Shown here piece by piece: positions 49,451-57,882 of a stretch of DNA of 64,000 nt; the stretch's first letter is position 1, and each line of letters opens with the position of its first letter. The notes beneath the pieces were generated by a model. That model was given only the letters and a program-made list of their open reading frames with translations. It searched no databases and was not told the origin of the DNA. The DNA is taken from positions 4,154,001 through 4,218,000 of the forward strand of contig NZ_CP016793.1 of assembly GCF_001701025.1 (NCBI RefSeq), written 5' to 3'. This DNA is from Lentzea guizhouensis. Its GTDB lineage: Bacteria > Actinomycetota > Actinomycetes > Mycobacteriales > Pseudonocardiaceae. The position numbers were made by a program, and so were the translations under genes.

Positions 49451-51706
49451 ATGGGCACCTGCGCGCTGTGCGGCACGCACTTCGCAGCCGGGCCGTCGCG
49501 GGCGCGGTACTGCTCGAACGCCTGCCGGCAACGGGCCTACCGGCTGCGCACCGCGGGAACGTCCACTGTGGTCACCGAGCTGCCGGCGTACGCCGACTCG
49601 TTCGTCGGGCGCGAGGGCGAGCTCGCCGGGCTGCAGTCGTTGCTGCGCAAGCACAGGATGCTCACGCTGACCGGCGCGGCGGGTGTCGGCAAGACCCGGC
49701 TCGCGGTCGAGCTCGCCGGCCGGGTCAGGCGGACCGAGGTGCGCACGGTCGAGCTGGGCAGGCTCAGCGGTGCCGGCCAGGTGGTGCAGGCGTTCGCGGA
49801 AGCCGTTGGGACGTACCGGCACGCGGGGGCCGCGTTGCTCGGCACGCTGCTCGCGGAGCTGTCCGGCCGGCGGGTCCTGCTGCTGGTCGACAACTGTGAG
49901 CACCTCGTGCGGGAGTGCTGTGACGTCGTCGATGCGCTGTTGGCGCGCTGTCCCGGTGTGCAGGTGCTGGCGACGAGCCGGGAGGCGTTGCGCGCCATCG
50001 GTGAGGTCGTCCACCCGGTGCGCGGCCTGGAGGCCGGCGCGGTCCGGCTGTTCACCGAACGGGCCGGGGTCAGCGCCACCGAGGAGCACGCGTCCGCGAT
50101 CTCGGCGCTGTGCGCACGACTCGACGGGATTCCGCTCGCGGTCGAGCTGGCCGCGAAGCTGTCCAGGTCCGTGCCGCTCGACGAGCTCGCCGGCCGTCTC
50201 GACGAGCGGCTCGACCTCCTCGCCGACGCGGACGCGGGCGCCAGGCACCGGAGCCTGCGCGCGGCCATCGCGTGGAGCCACGACCTGCTGACCGGGCAGG
50301 AGGAAGCGCTGTTCCGCCGGCTCGCGCTGGTGCCGGGCGGGTTCGGGCTGGACGTCGCCCACGTCGTGCACGGCGGCCCGGTGATCGCGCTGCTGGCGGC
50401 GTTGCAGGCGAAGTCGTTGGTGGTGCGGGAGGACGACGGCCGGTTCCGGATGCTGGAGTCGGTGCGCCTCTACGCCGAGGAACGCCTGCGCGAGCACGAC
50501 GAGCACGCCGTGATCGCCGAGCGGATCGTCGACTGGCTCTGCGGCATGGGCGAACCCGGTGTCACGTCGTCGATCCTCGCGCCGGAACAGGTAGGGGTGC
50601 AGCACCAGGAGTACGACAACGCGAGGTACGCGTTCGCCCGTCTGGTTGCACCGCACGACGAACGCAGGCTGATGCTCGCCACGATCCTGCTGCGGGTGTG
50701 CCTCGACCGCGGCCACTTCACCGAGGCGGGCGCCGTCCTGATGCAGGTGCTCGACCAGTCCGCGGCCGACGCGCGCTACCGCGTCCTCGCACTGGAGTAC
50801 GCGTCGCTGCTGGCCGGGCACGAGGAACGGCACGACGAAGCGGTGAAGTACGCGACCGAGGCCGTCGACACCGCCCAGGCCGGCAGGCAGGAGCTCGTCC
50901 TGTGCCGCCTCTTCCGGACGTTGGCGGGCGCTTACGACGGACTCGGTGATCTGCCGAACACCGCGTGGGCGTTACGCCGATCGATCGAGCACGGCGTGCG
51001 GAACGGCAACGACGTGGGTGTCGCCCTGTCGAGCCAGAACCTCGGCTGGGTGCAGCTCGTGCTCGGTGACGTCGACACGGCCGAGGAACTGGTCGGGGCC
51101 GCGTTGCCGGTGCTGAGAACCCGGGCCAGGCCGGACGTCGCGGCCGCCGCGGTGCACACGTCGGGCTGCATCGCCCTGGAACGCGGCGATCTCGCCACGG
51201 CGGGCGCGCGGTTCGCCGAGAGCACCAGGATGTCGGCGGCGAGCCCGCGCGCGGTGCTGGAGTCCGTCGAGGGCGGTGCACTGGTCGCTGTGCTGTCCGG
51301 CCGGTGCGAACGCGGTGTGCGGTTGCTGGCCGCGTGCCGGCAGATGCGCGCGACGTGGGCCGTGCCGCTGGAACCGTGGTGGCGGCGGAAACTGCTGGCA
51401 GCACAGGACGTCGCGCGGGAGTCGCTGTCCAGGGCGGCGTTCACGAGAGCCGAGCACGCCGGGCGTGCGATGGACGTCCGCCACGCCGTCGACACCGCGC
51501 TGGACGAGGAGACCGAGCGCGACGCGGTGCTGAGCGACCGGCAGCGGGTGGTCGTCGACCTGGTGGCGCAGGGCAGGACGAACGCGCAGATCGCCGCCAC
51601 CCTCGGCATCTCCCACCGCACGGTGGAATCCCACGTGCACAACGTGAAGACCGCGCTGAACCTTGCCACGCGCGCCCAGCTCACGGCGTGGGCGCACGCG
51701 CACTGA
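49451..51706 (+). CDS. Large LuxR-type ATPase regulator with N-terminal zinc finger
   Basis: A 751-residue regulator. Residues 4-29 form a zinc finger (C4, C7, C21, C25; CSNACRQRAYR). An AAA/NB-ARC ATPase follows with Walker A GAAGVGKT (75-82) and LLLVDNCEHL. Helical TPR-like repeats fill about 300-680. The C-terminal LuxR helix-turn-helix (about 690-745) contains LVAQGRTNAQIAATLGISHRTVESHVHNVK. This is the LAL/AfsR-like signal-integrating class. ATG at 49451 is 28 bp after the GH92 stop. The target genes are unknown; the gene downstream and the exporter are candidates. Confidence 0.9.
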   Translation: MGTCALCGTHFAAGPSRARYCSNACRQRAYRLRTAGTSTVVTELPAYADSFVGREGELAGLQSLLRKHRMLTLTGAAGVGKTRLAVELAGRVRRTEVRTVELGRLSGAGQVVQAFAEAVGTYRHAGAALLGTLLAELSGRRVLLLVDNCEHLVRECCDVVDALLARCPGVQVLATSREALRAIGEVVHPVRGLEAGAVRLFTERAGVSATEEHASAISALCARLDGIPLAVELAAKLSRSVPLDELAGRLDERLDLLADADAGARHRSLRAAIAWSHDLLTGQEEALFRRLALVPGGFGLDVAHVVHGGPVIALLAALQAKSLVVREDDGRFRMLESVRLYAEERLREHDEHAVIAERIVDWLCGMGEPGVTSSILAPEQVGVQHQEYDNARYAFARLVAPHDERRLMLATILLRVCLDRGHFTEAGAVLMQVLDQSAADARYRVLALEYASLLAGHEERHDEAVKYATEAVDTAQAGRQELVLCRLFRTLAGAYDGLGDLPNTAWALRRSIEHGVRNGNDVGVALSSQNLGWVQLVLGDVDTAEELVGAALPVLRTRARPDVAAAAVHTSGCIALERGDLATAGARFAESTRMSAASPRAVLESVEGGALVAVLSGRCERGVRLLAACRQMRATWAVPLEPWWRRKLLAAQDVARESLSRAAFTRAEHAGRAMDVRHAVDTALDEETERDAVLSDRQRVVVDLVAQGRTNAQIAATLGISHRTVESHVHNVKTALNLATRAQLTAWAHAH

Positions 51707-51828
51707 GCAGCTCCTCCGGGCGTCCGTCCGTGCGGTCCAACTGAGACGTAACGCTGCGGTTCATCCGGATGACTTCCCGCCTCCCGCCGTTCATCGTGAG
51801 TACAACCAACGGAAGGGGAGGGGGCGAC

Positions 51829-52629
51829 GTGGAACCGTTCCGCCTGCTGCACCCCGACCTCGTGCCACAGCGCCGCGAGTCCTTGCAGCACGCAGCGTCC
51901 ATGCTCGTCCGGATGGGGCTGGACGACACGGTCCTCTCGGCCTCGACCGTGCACCGGCGGCTGGCCAGGGTGGTGCTCGCGAGCAGCGACGTCATCGAGT
52001 GGACGCCCGGCTGCGACAGCCCCGGCGACTGCGCCGGCACCGACGAGCGCCTCGGCGTCGAGCGGGTCGGCGGCGACCGCGGCGGCGTGTTCCTGTCCAG
52101 CGTCCTGATCGCCTACCTCGACGTGCTCGACAACGCGACCCGCATGGGCACCTCCATCGGCGGGGACGCCTGGCGCACGCTGGTGTGGGCACCGACCGCG
52201 TTGTTCGACCACGTCCTGCGCCGGCCCCAGGTCGGCATGACCGTGGTGACCCCCGGCACCGGCAGCGAGCACCTCCCGTGCGAACGCGCCCTGGCCGGCC
52301 GGCGCCTCCACCTCGCGCTCATGCAGGCGGTGCGGTTCGCCGTCAGCGGTGTCGTGCGCGCGCAGGGCGACAGACCCGTGGTCGAGGACTGCGCGACCCT
52401 CGCGACCGCGTGCCTCCGGGCGGCGACGGTCGCGTTGGCGTTCGCGTCCGACGTGCGCGGCGAGCGGACGCCGCCGGTGCTGGAGACCGCGGAGCACCGG
52501 TTCCTGTGGCAGGTGCTCGGCGAGGTCCGCGCGGCCCTGCCGAGGGCGCGGTTCGAGCAGTTCGCGGCGGCGTTGCGGCGGCTCAACGACGTGTGCACCG
52601 CGAGCCCGCTGCTCGTGGCCGGTGGCTGA
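51829..52629 (+). CDS. Hypothetical protein, unknown function
   Basis: A 266-residue soluble, mostly helical protein. GTG at 51829 has a strong GGAGGGGG ribosome site, which decides the start (VEPFRLLHPDLVPQRRESLQHAASMLVRMGL). It has scattered cysteines (PGCDSPGDCAG, LPCERAL, EDCATLATACL), the first two close together as if for a metal or disulfide. I recognise no domain. It lies between the LuxR ATPase regulator and an ABC exporter, all on the plus strand. Confidence 0.75.
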   Translation: MEPFRLLHPDLVPQRRESLQHAASMLVRMGLDDTVLSASTVHRRLARVVLASSDVIEWTPGCDSPGDCAGTDERLGVERVGGDRGGVFLSSVLIAYLDVLDNATRMGTSIGGDAWRTLVWAPTALFDHVLRRPQVGMTVVTPGTGSEHLPCERALAGRRLHLALMQAVRFAVSGVVRAQGDRPVVEDCATLATACLRAATVALAFASDVRGERTPPVLETAEHRFLWQVLGEVRAALPRARFEQFAAALRRLNDVCTASPLLVAGG

Positions 52630-52709
52630 ACCGCTTTCGTCTCGACTTCCCGTCGACTTTGGTCGTTCCACCACGCGAACCGCTTGCCGCTCACCTACCG
52701 TCGGGGCCC

Positions 52710-53621
52710 ATGACGCAGGAACGGTCGGCCGTCGTGGTGCGGGACGTCCGCAAGAGCTACGGCGGGCTGAAAGCGGTGGACGGGGTCTCGTTCACCGTGG
52801 CCGAGGGCGAGTTCTTCGGCATTCTGGGACCCAACGGCGCCGGCAAGACGACGACGCTCGAGATCGTCGAGGGCCTGCGCGAGCCGGACAGCGGTGAGGT
52901 GGCGCTGCTCGGCGAGAGCCCGTGGCCGCGCAACACGAAACTGTTGCCGCGCATCGGGGTGCAGCTGCAGGCGTCGTCGTTCTTCGAGCGGCTGACCGCC
53001 AAGGAGCAGCTGCAGACGTTCGGCTCGCTCTACGGCGTGAGCGCGGGCACGGCCGCGGACATGCTGGAGCTGGTCGGCCTCGCGGACAAGGCGGACGAGC
53101 AGGAGAACAAGCTCTCCGGCGGCCAGCGGCAACGGCTCTCGATCGCGTGCGCGCTGGTGCACGACCCGGACGTCGTGTTCCTCGACGAGCCCACCGCGGC
53201 GCTGGACCCGCAGGCCCGGCGCAACCTCTGGGACGTGCTGCGCGCGATCCAGGAACGCGGCAAGACCATCGTCTACACCACGCACTACCTCGACGAGGCC
53301 GAGATCCTCTGCGACCGCGTGGCCATCATGGACCACGGCAGGATCCTCGCCCTCGACCCGCCCGCGGTGCTCGTGCGCGGCCTCGACGCACCCACGCACG
53401 TGACGCTGCAGAAGGGTCTGCTGTCCGTCGTGGACGCTTCCGCGCTCGACGGCGTCGAGGAGGCGCACGAGGACGAGGTGTCGCTGACGATCTCCACCCG
53501 CCGCCCGGCCCCGGTGCTGTCCGCGCTCGCCGAACGCGGTGCGCTGGACGGCCTCCAGGTCCGCACGGCCACCCTCGAAGACGTCTTCCTCGACCTGACC
53601 GGGCGGGAGTACCGCGCATGA
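52710..53621 (+). CDS. ABC exporter ATP-binding protein (DrrA-like)
   Basis: A 303-residue ATPase. Walker A GPNGAGKTTT (39-48), signature LSGGQRQRLSIACAL, Walker B VVFLDEPTAALD, H-loop TTHYLDEAE, and a C-terminal regulatory tail (TLEDVFLDLTGRE) typical of drug, lantibiotic and antibiotic exporters. It pairs with the permease that starts in its stop codon. The substrate is unknown. The gap to the upstream gene is 80 bp. Confidence 0.94.
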   Translation: MTQERSAVVVRDVRKSYGGLKAVDGVSFTVAEGEFFGILGPNGAGKTTTLEIVEGLREPDSGEVALLGESPWPRNTKLLPRIGVQLQASSFFERLTAKEQLQTFGSLYGVSAGTAADMLELVGLADKADEQENKLSGGQRQRLSIACALVHDPDVVFLDEPTAALDPQARRNLWDVLRAIQERGKTIVYTTHYLDEAEILCDRVAIMDHGRILALDPPAVLVRGLDAPTHVTLQKGLLSVVDASALDGVEEAHEDEVSLTISTRRPAPVLSALAERGALDGLQVRTATLEDVFLDLTGREYRA

Positions 53622-54661
53622 CCGCGTTCAAGACGCTCTCGCTCGCCATGTTCAAGGGGTTCGTCAGGGACAAGGTGACGTTGTTCTTCACCTTCCTGTT
53701 CCCCCTGATGTTCCTGGTGATCTTCGGCCTGATGCTCGGCGACGCGGGCACGGACAAGACGAAGATCGCGGTGGTCGGTGACGGCCCGGTCGTCACCTCG
53801 TTGCGCGACAGCGGAGTGCTGGAGCTGGAGTCCTTCGACGACGAGAACGCCGCACTGCGGAAGGTGGAGGACGGCGACCTGCCCGCCGCGCTGATCGTGC
53901 GCGGCCAGACGCTCGACGTGCGGTACGCGCAGAGCGACCAGGTCGAGTCGGCGACCGTCCTGGGGATCGTGAACGGGTTCGTGGACAAGGCGAACCTGGC
54001 CGCGACCGGTCAGCCGCCGCGGTTCACGTTCGCCTCGGAGAAGGTCGAGGACGCCTCGCTCAAGCCGATCCAGTACCTGACGCCGGGCATCCTGTCCTGG
54101 GGTGTGGCGGTCTCGGCGGTGTTCGGCTCGGCGCTGACGCTGGTGTCGTGGCGGCGCAAGCAGGTGCTGCGGCGGATCAGGCTCGCGCCGGTGTCGGCGA
54201 CCTCCGTGCTGTCGTCGCGGGTGCTGGTCAGCGCGGGCGTGGCGCTGGTGCAGGGCGCGACCTTCGTCGGCATCGCCATGCTGCCCGTGTTCGGGCTGCG
54301 GCTGTCCGGGCACTGGTGGCTGTCGATCCCGTTGCTGCTGCTGGGGACCGTCGCGTTCTTCGCGCTCGGCATGCTCGTCGGCGCGTTCGCCAAGACCGAG
54401 GAGTCCGCGTCGGCGGCGGCGAACATCGTGGTGCTGCCGATGGCGTTCCTGTCCGGCACGTTCTTCCCGGTCGAACAGGCGCCCGCCTGGCTGCAGGTCG
54501 TGTCGAAGGTCTTCCCGCTGCGGCACATGAACGACGGCATGCTCGACGTGCTGGTGCGCGGCAAGGGGATCGACGCGCTGCTCGTGCCCGGCGCGATCCT
54601 GATCGGCTTCACGCTGGTCGTCGGTTTCATCGCCTCCCGCGTCTTCAAGTGGGAGGAATAG
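53618..54661 (+). CDS. ABC-2 type exporter permease
   Basis: A 347-residue membrane protein. One N-terminal helix (FFTFLFPLMFLVIFGLML) is followed by an extracytoplasmic domain of about 130 residues and five C-terminal helices with SGTFFPVEQAPAWLQVVSKVFPLRHMNDGM, the ABC-2 signature. It overlaps the ATPase gene by 4 bases (ATGA). The pair forms a complete exporter. Confidence 0.93.
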   Translation: MTAFKTLSLAMFKGFVRDKVTLFFTFLFPLMFLVIFGLMLGDAGTDKTKIAVVGDGPVVTSLRDSGVLELESFDDENAALRKVEDGDLPAALIVRGQTLDVRYAQSDQVESATVLGIVNGFVDKANLAATGQPPRFTFASEKVEDASLKPIQYLTPGILSWGVAVSAVFGSALTLVSWRRKQVLRRIRLAPVSATSVLSSRVLVSAGVALVQGATFVGIAMLPVFGLRLSGHWWLSIPLLLLGTVAFFALGMLVGAFAKTEESASAAANIVVLPMAFLSGTFFPVEQAPAWLQVVSKVFPLRHMNDGMLDVLVRGKGIDALLVPGAILIGFTLVVGFIASRVFKWEE

Positions 54662-54691
54662 GACATACCTACACAGACCCGGTGCGCGTGT

Positions 54692-54720
54692 GCTCCCCAT
54701 CACGGTCCATGATGGGGAGC
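54692..54720 (+). promoter_or_regulatory. Perfect hairpin covering the ribosome site of the DUF3817 gene
   Basis: GCTCCCCATCA and TGATGGGGAGC are 11-base perfect arms around a 7-base loop. The right arm contains GGGGAG, the only plausible ribosome site of the gene starting at 54722. It may terminate the exporter transcript or hide the ribosome site. Confidence 0.6.
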
Positions 54721-54721
54721 C

Positions 54722-55048
54722 ATGACGTTCTCCAGCGCGGTTGGACGGTTCCGCATCCTCGCCCTCGCCGAGGCGGTGTCCTGGGCGGGTCTGCTGCTCG
54801 GGATGTTCTTCAAGTACGTCGTGGTCCAGAACGAGATCGGCGTGAAGATCTTCGGCCCGATCCACGGCTTCATCTTCGTCGCCTTCATCCTCGTCACGCT
54901 GATGGCGAAGGACCCGCTGCGCTGGGACGCCCGCACGCTGGTGCTGGGCCTGCTGTCGAGCATCCCGCCGTTCGGCACGGTGATCTTCGAGCGCTGGGCC
55001 GCGAAGACCGGCCGCCTCACCGAGCGAGCAGCTCCCGAACAGCTCTGA
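54722..55048 (+). CDS. DUF3817 membrane protein
   Basis: A 108-residue protein with three predicted helices (LALAEAVSWAGLLLGMFFKYVV, IFGPIHGFIFVAFILVTLMA, LVLGLLSSIPPFGTVIFERW). The pattern LRILALAEAxSW and GxxHGxxF is that of DUF3817 (YdzA-type) proteins, whose function is unknown. Its 3' end overlaps the convergent kinase gene by 32 bases. The ribosome site is within a hairpin. Confidence 0.88.
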   Translation: MTFSSAVGRFRILALAEAVSWAGLLLGMFFKYVVVQNEIGVKIFGPIHGFIFVAFILVTLMAKDPLRWDARTLVLGLLSSIPPFGTVIFERWAAKTGRLTERAAPEQL

Positions 55049-56060
55049 GCTGCCCCGCGGGGTCGTCCTCGTGGTAGATCCGCTCGGACTGCTCGATGTT
55101 GTCCAGGAACTCCTGGTACTTCACCGCGCTGTGCAGCAGTGAGGCGCGGCGGGCGACCTCGAGCGCGCCGAGCGGGTCGCTGCCGGGACGCAGGGCCAGC
55201 CAGGCCTCGCTCCACACCCGGCTGATCACGTCGCGCAGACCGGGGTTGAACTCGGCCAGCCGGCACGCGTCCAGCGCCGGGTGGCCCCAGCACGCGTCGG
55301 ACCAGTCGATGACCACACCGCTGCTGAGCCAGTTGCCGGAGTGGAAGTCGCCGTGCGTCAAGGTGTCCGGCAGCCCGAACGACGGCATCGGCACGGCGGA
55401 CGGCGTCAGCCGCGGCTCCCCGGCCAGCGCGTGCTGCACGGCGACCCAGCGCGGCACGACCCGCTCGACCGCCTCCGGCGTGAGGTGCCAGCAGTCGTGC
55501 CCCTCCGCGTGCCCGAGCAGCACCCGGCCCGGCGCGGCGGCGATGACCTCCGGCACGAGCGTCGGGTCGTGCGCGGCGACCATGGTGATGACGGCGCCCT
55601 CGTCGGCGAAGAACGGCGGCACGGCCTTGAGCCACACCGGCCCGCCCGCGGTGGGCAGCCGGTGCACGCTGGACAGGTTCCAGGTCCGCACCTGCACGGC
55701 CGGCCCGGTGCGGGTGACCGCGGTGTCGGCCCACGCGACCAGCTCCGCCGGTCCGCCGATGCGCGCCCACGGCAACCGGTGCTCGGCGTCGGGCTCCGGC
55801 TCCTCCGCCGGCGCCAGCACCGAGCGGTCCGGCTCGCCGTGCGCCTCGACGTGGTAGGTCACGGTGCCACCGCGCGGCACCTCGCCGCCCTCGACCGACA
55901 CCAGCCGCAGCACGCTCGTCTCCACGCCCAGCAGCTCCCGCAGCGCGGCGTTGACCGGCTCGACGTGGTACCAGTCGAGCGTCGGCACGGCGATCACGCC
56001 GGTGCGGCCGGCGAACCCGCTCGGGGTGCTGACCAGGGCGATGAAGGACCGTTGCGGCAC
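55017..56060 (-). CDS. Aminoglycoside phosphotransferase (APH)-family kinase
   Basis: A 347-residue protein-kinase-like phosphotransferase. The catalytic motif THGDFHSGNWL (HGDxxxxN) and the metal motif VIDWSDACWGHPALD are intact. The N-terminal half includes WLKAVPPFFADEGAVITMVAAHDPTLVPEVI, the nucleotide-binding lobe. The substrate may be an aminoglycoside, a sugar, choline or another small alcohol and cannot be told from sequence. The start is GTG at 56060. Confidence 0.88.
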   Translation of the reverse strand: MPQRSFIALVSTPSGFAGRTGVIAVPTLDWYHVEPVNAALRELLGVETSVLRLVSVEGGEVPRGGTVTYHVEAHGEPDRSVLAPAEEPEPDAEHRLPWARIGGPAELVAWADTAVTRTGPAVQVRTWNLSSVHRLPTAGGPVWLKAVPPFFADEGAVITMVAAHDPTLVPEVIAAAPGRVLLGHAEGHDCWHLTPEAVERVVPRWVAVQHALAGEPRLTPSAVPMPSFGLPDTLTHGDFHSGNWLSSGVVIDWSDACWGHPALDACRLAEFNPGLRDVISRVWSEAWLALRPGSDPLGALEVARRASLLHSAVKYQEFLDNIEQSERIYHEDDPAGQLRAVRELLAR

Positions 56061-56108
56061 GCGACCATCATCGCCGCGCGCTCAACCGAATTTGTCTCGG
56101 CAGGATTT

Positions 56109-56606
56109 TCAGTCCTCGAAGTCGCCGCTCGCCCTGCGCACCTTCGCGAGCAGGTCGGTGAGCTGCTCGGTCTGCCGGTCGGTCAGGCCCTTGAGCCCCA
56201 GGTTGACCCGCACGACCGCCTCGGTCGCCGCCTCCCGCCGCTGCAGGCCCGCGTCGGTGATCTCCACGAGCGTCGTGCGGCGGTCCGTCGGGTGCGGCGT
56301 GCGGCGGACCAGGCCGTCGCTCTCCAGCCGGTCGACGATGTTCGTCACCGACGTCGGGTGCAGTTGCAGCCGCTCGCCCATCACCCGCATCGGCAGCGCG
56401 CCCTTGCGCGAGAAGTAGAGCAGCACCAGCGCCTCGTAGCGGGCGAACGTGAGCCCGTGCGGCTTGAGGGCTGCGTCCACGGCGGACTGGATGATTTGCT
56501 GGACACGCATGACGCTCGTGACGGCGGCCATCGAGGTCGCCGAACCGACGCGCTCGTCCCACAGTTCGGCCGCGCGGGCGATCGGATCGAACGGCAGCGG
56601 TGTCAT
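56109..56606 (-). CDS. MarR-family transcriptional regulator
   Basis: A 165-residue MarR protein. The winged helix spans about 55-125 (LTFARYEALVLLYFSRKGALPMRVMGERLQLHPTSVTNIVDRLESDGLVRRT, then wing PTDRRTTLVEITDAG). ATG at 56606 is preferred because a TAGCTT -10-like box would place it on a leaderless transcript; GTG at 56612 is possible. It is divergent from the thiamine-binding gene by 50 bp. A TAC-rich near-palindrome at 56618-56631 is the likely operator. Confidence 0.92.
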   Translation of the reverse strand: MTPLPFDPIARAAELWDERVGSATSMAAVTSVMRVQQIIQSAVDAALKPHGLTFARYEALVLLYFSRKGALPMRVMGERLQLHPTSVTNIVDRLESDGLVRRTPHPTDRRTTLVEITDAGLQRREAATEAVVRVNLGLKGLTDRQTEQLTDLLAKVRRASGDFED

Positions 56607-56656
56607 GTGCACGGAAGCTACCAGTCAGTACACGCAGGGATCACCAGGAGGCACGT

Positions 56657-56962
56657 GTGCTTGTCGCGTTCAGCGTTGCTCCGTCCGCATCGGACTCGTC
56701 GGGGAGCGTGGCCAAGGCCGTCGCCGAGGCCGTGCGGATCGTGCGGGAGTCGGGACTGCCGAACGAGACCAACTCGATGTTCACCTTGGTCGAGGGGGAG
56801 TGGGACGAGGTGATGGACGTGGTGAAGCGCGCGACGGAAGCGGTGCAGGCCGCGGCGCCGCGGGTCTCGCTCGTGCTCAAGGCCGACATCCGGCCCGGCC
56901 ACACCGGTCAGCTGACGAGCAAGGTGGAACGCATCGAGGAGCATCTCGCCGACGGGTCTTGA
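56657..56962 (+). CDS. Thiamine-binding protein of the MTH1187/YkoF-like family
   Basis: A 101-residue ferredoxin-like fold protein starting VLVAFSVAPSASDSSGSVAKAVAEAVRIVRESGLP and continuing MFTLVEGEWDEVMDVVKRA. This is the MTH1187 (UPF0045) family, members of which bind thiamine or its precursors. GTG at 56657 has a consensus AGGAGG at spacing 5. It is divergent from and probably controlled by the MarR gene. Confidence 0.9.
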   Translation: MLVAFSVAPSASDSSGSVAKAVAEAVRIVRESGLPNETNSMFTLVEGEWDEVMDVVKRATEAVQAAAPRVSLVLKADIRPGHTGQLTSKVERIEEHLADGS

Positions 56963-57060
56963 TTCGCGTGGAGCAACGGTTCTCACGAACGGCCGAGAGC
57001 TTTACGCCGCAACGGTGAGTGGACCCGTGCGGCGGCGCTCGCTGGGTTAGCGTGTCGGGC

Positions 57061-57882
57061 GTGGATGTGAGACAGCTGTGGCTGCGCTTCGAGCCTTACC
57101 ACGACGTCACCTACTTCACGCCCGAATCCCGCGCGGCGACCGACGCGCTCGGCTGCCAGGGCGGCTGGATGGGCTACTTCGGCATGCGCGCCGCACCGCT
57201 GGGCGCCGCGTCCCCGGAGCTGGTGACGGCCGTCTTCTACAACTTCGCCCCGCGCAAGGTCGCCCGCGCGCTGCCCGACGCGTGGGCGGTGGCCACACCG
57301 GCCGCGTTCCTGGAGGCGCGCCTGCGGGGTGTCGACGGTGCCCTGAGGCGGTTGCTGGGCGAGGTGGACACCCCGGAGATCGCCGAGCTGGCGTCGCTGG
57401 CCCGGGACGCCGCGCTGGCGGCCCCGATCGCCGGCCGTCCGCTCGCCGCGGCGAACCGCGCGCTGCCGTGGCCGGAGGAACCGCACCTGGCGCTGTGGCA
57501 CGCGTGCACGATTCTGCGCGAGTCCCGCGGAGATGGTCATGTGGCTGCGCTGGTGGCCCATGGTGTGGGACCGTGCCAAGCGCTTGCGCTCTACGCGCGT
57601 GAGCATTCCCTCGATCCGGCGTACATGAGGGCGGCGAGGGGGTGGAGCGAGGAAGAATGGGAAGCAGCCGACGTGCCCGGTGACCTCGCCGCGGTGGAAC
57701 GGGCGACCGACGAGGCCGCCCGCGCGCCGTGGGAGGGGCTGGGCGCCGCACGCACTTCGCGGTTCGTCGACCTGATGACACCGCTCGCACTACGCATCGC
57801 TTCGGGCAACGAGGCGATGCGCGTCAACCCGATGGCCCTGGACCCGGTCCGGGAACTAGCCGTGCCAGGATGGAACACGTGA
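57061..57882 (+). CDS. SCO6745-family protein, unknown function
   Basis: A 273-residue soluble helical protein. The start (DVRQLWLRFEPYHDVTYFTPESRAATDALGCQGGWMGYFGMRAAPLG) and FYNFAPRKVARALPDAW match the actinobacterial family named after SCO6745, whose role is not known. The C-terminal EAMRVNPMALDPVRELAVPG is also typical. GTG at 57061 lies 8 bases after TAGCGT, so the transcript is probably leaderless. It overlaps the YbbN-like gene by 4 bases. Confidence 0.85.
   Translation: MDVRQLWLRFEPYHDVTYFTPESRAATDALGCQGGWMGYFGMRAAPLGAASPELVTAVFYNFAPRKVARALPDAWAVATPAAFLEARLRGVDGALRRLLGEVDTPEIAELASLARDAALAAPIAGRPLAAANRALPWPEEPHLALWHACTILRESRGDGHVAALVAHGVGPCQALALYAREHSLDPAYMRAARGWSEEEWEAADVPGDLAAVERATDEAARAPWEGLGAARTSRFVDLMTPLALRIASGNEAMRVNPMALDPVRELAVPGWNT

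Noticed and set aside
56618-56631. Sixth copy of the TTAC-N6-GTAA operator, before the MarR and thiamine-binding genes
   Set aside because: CTACCAGTCAGTAC matches only partly and lies in a MarR promoter, where it is more likely the MarR protein's own site.
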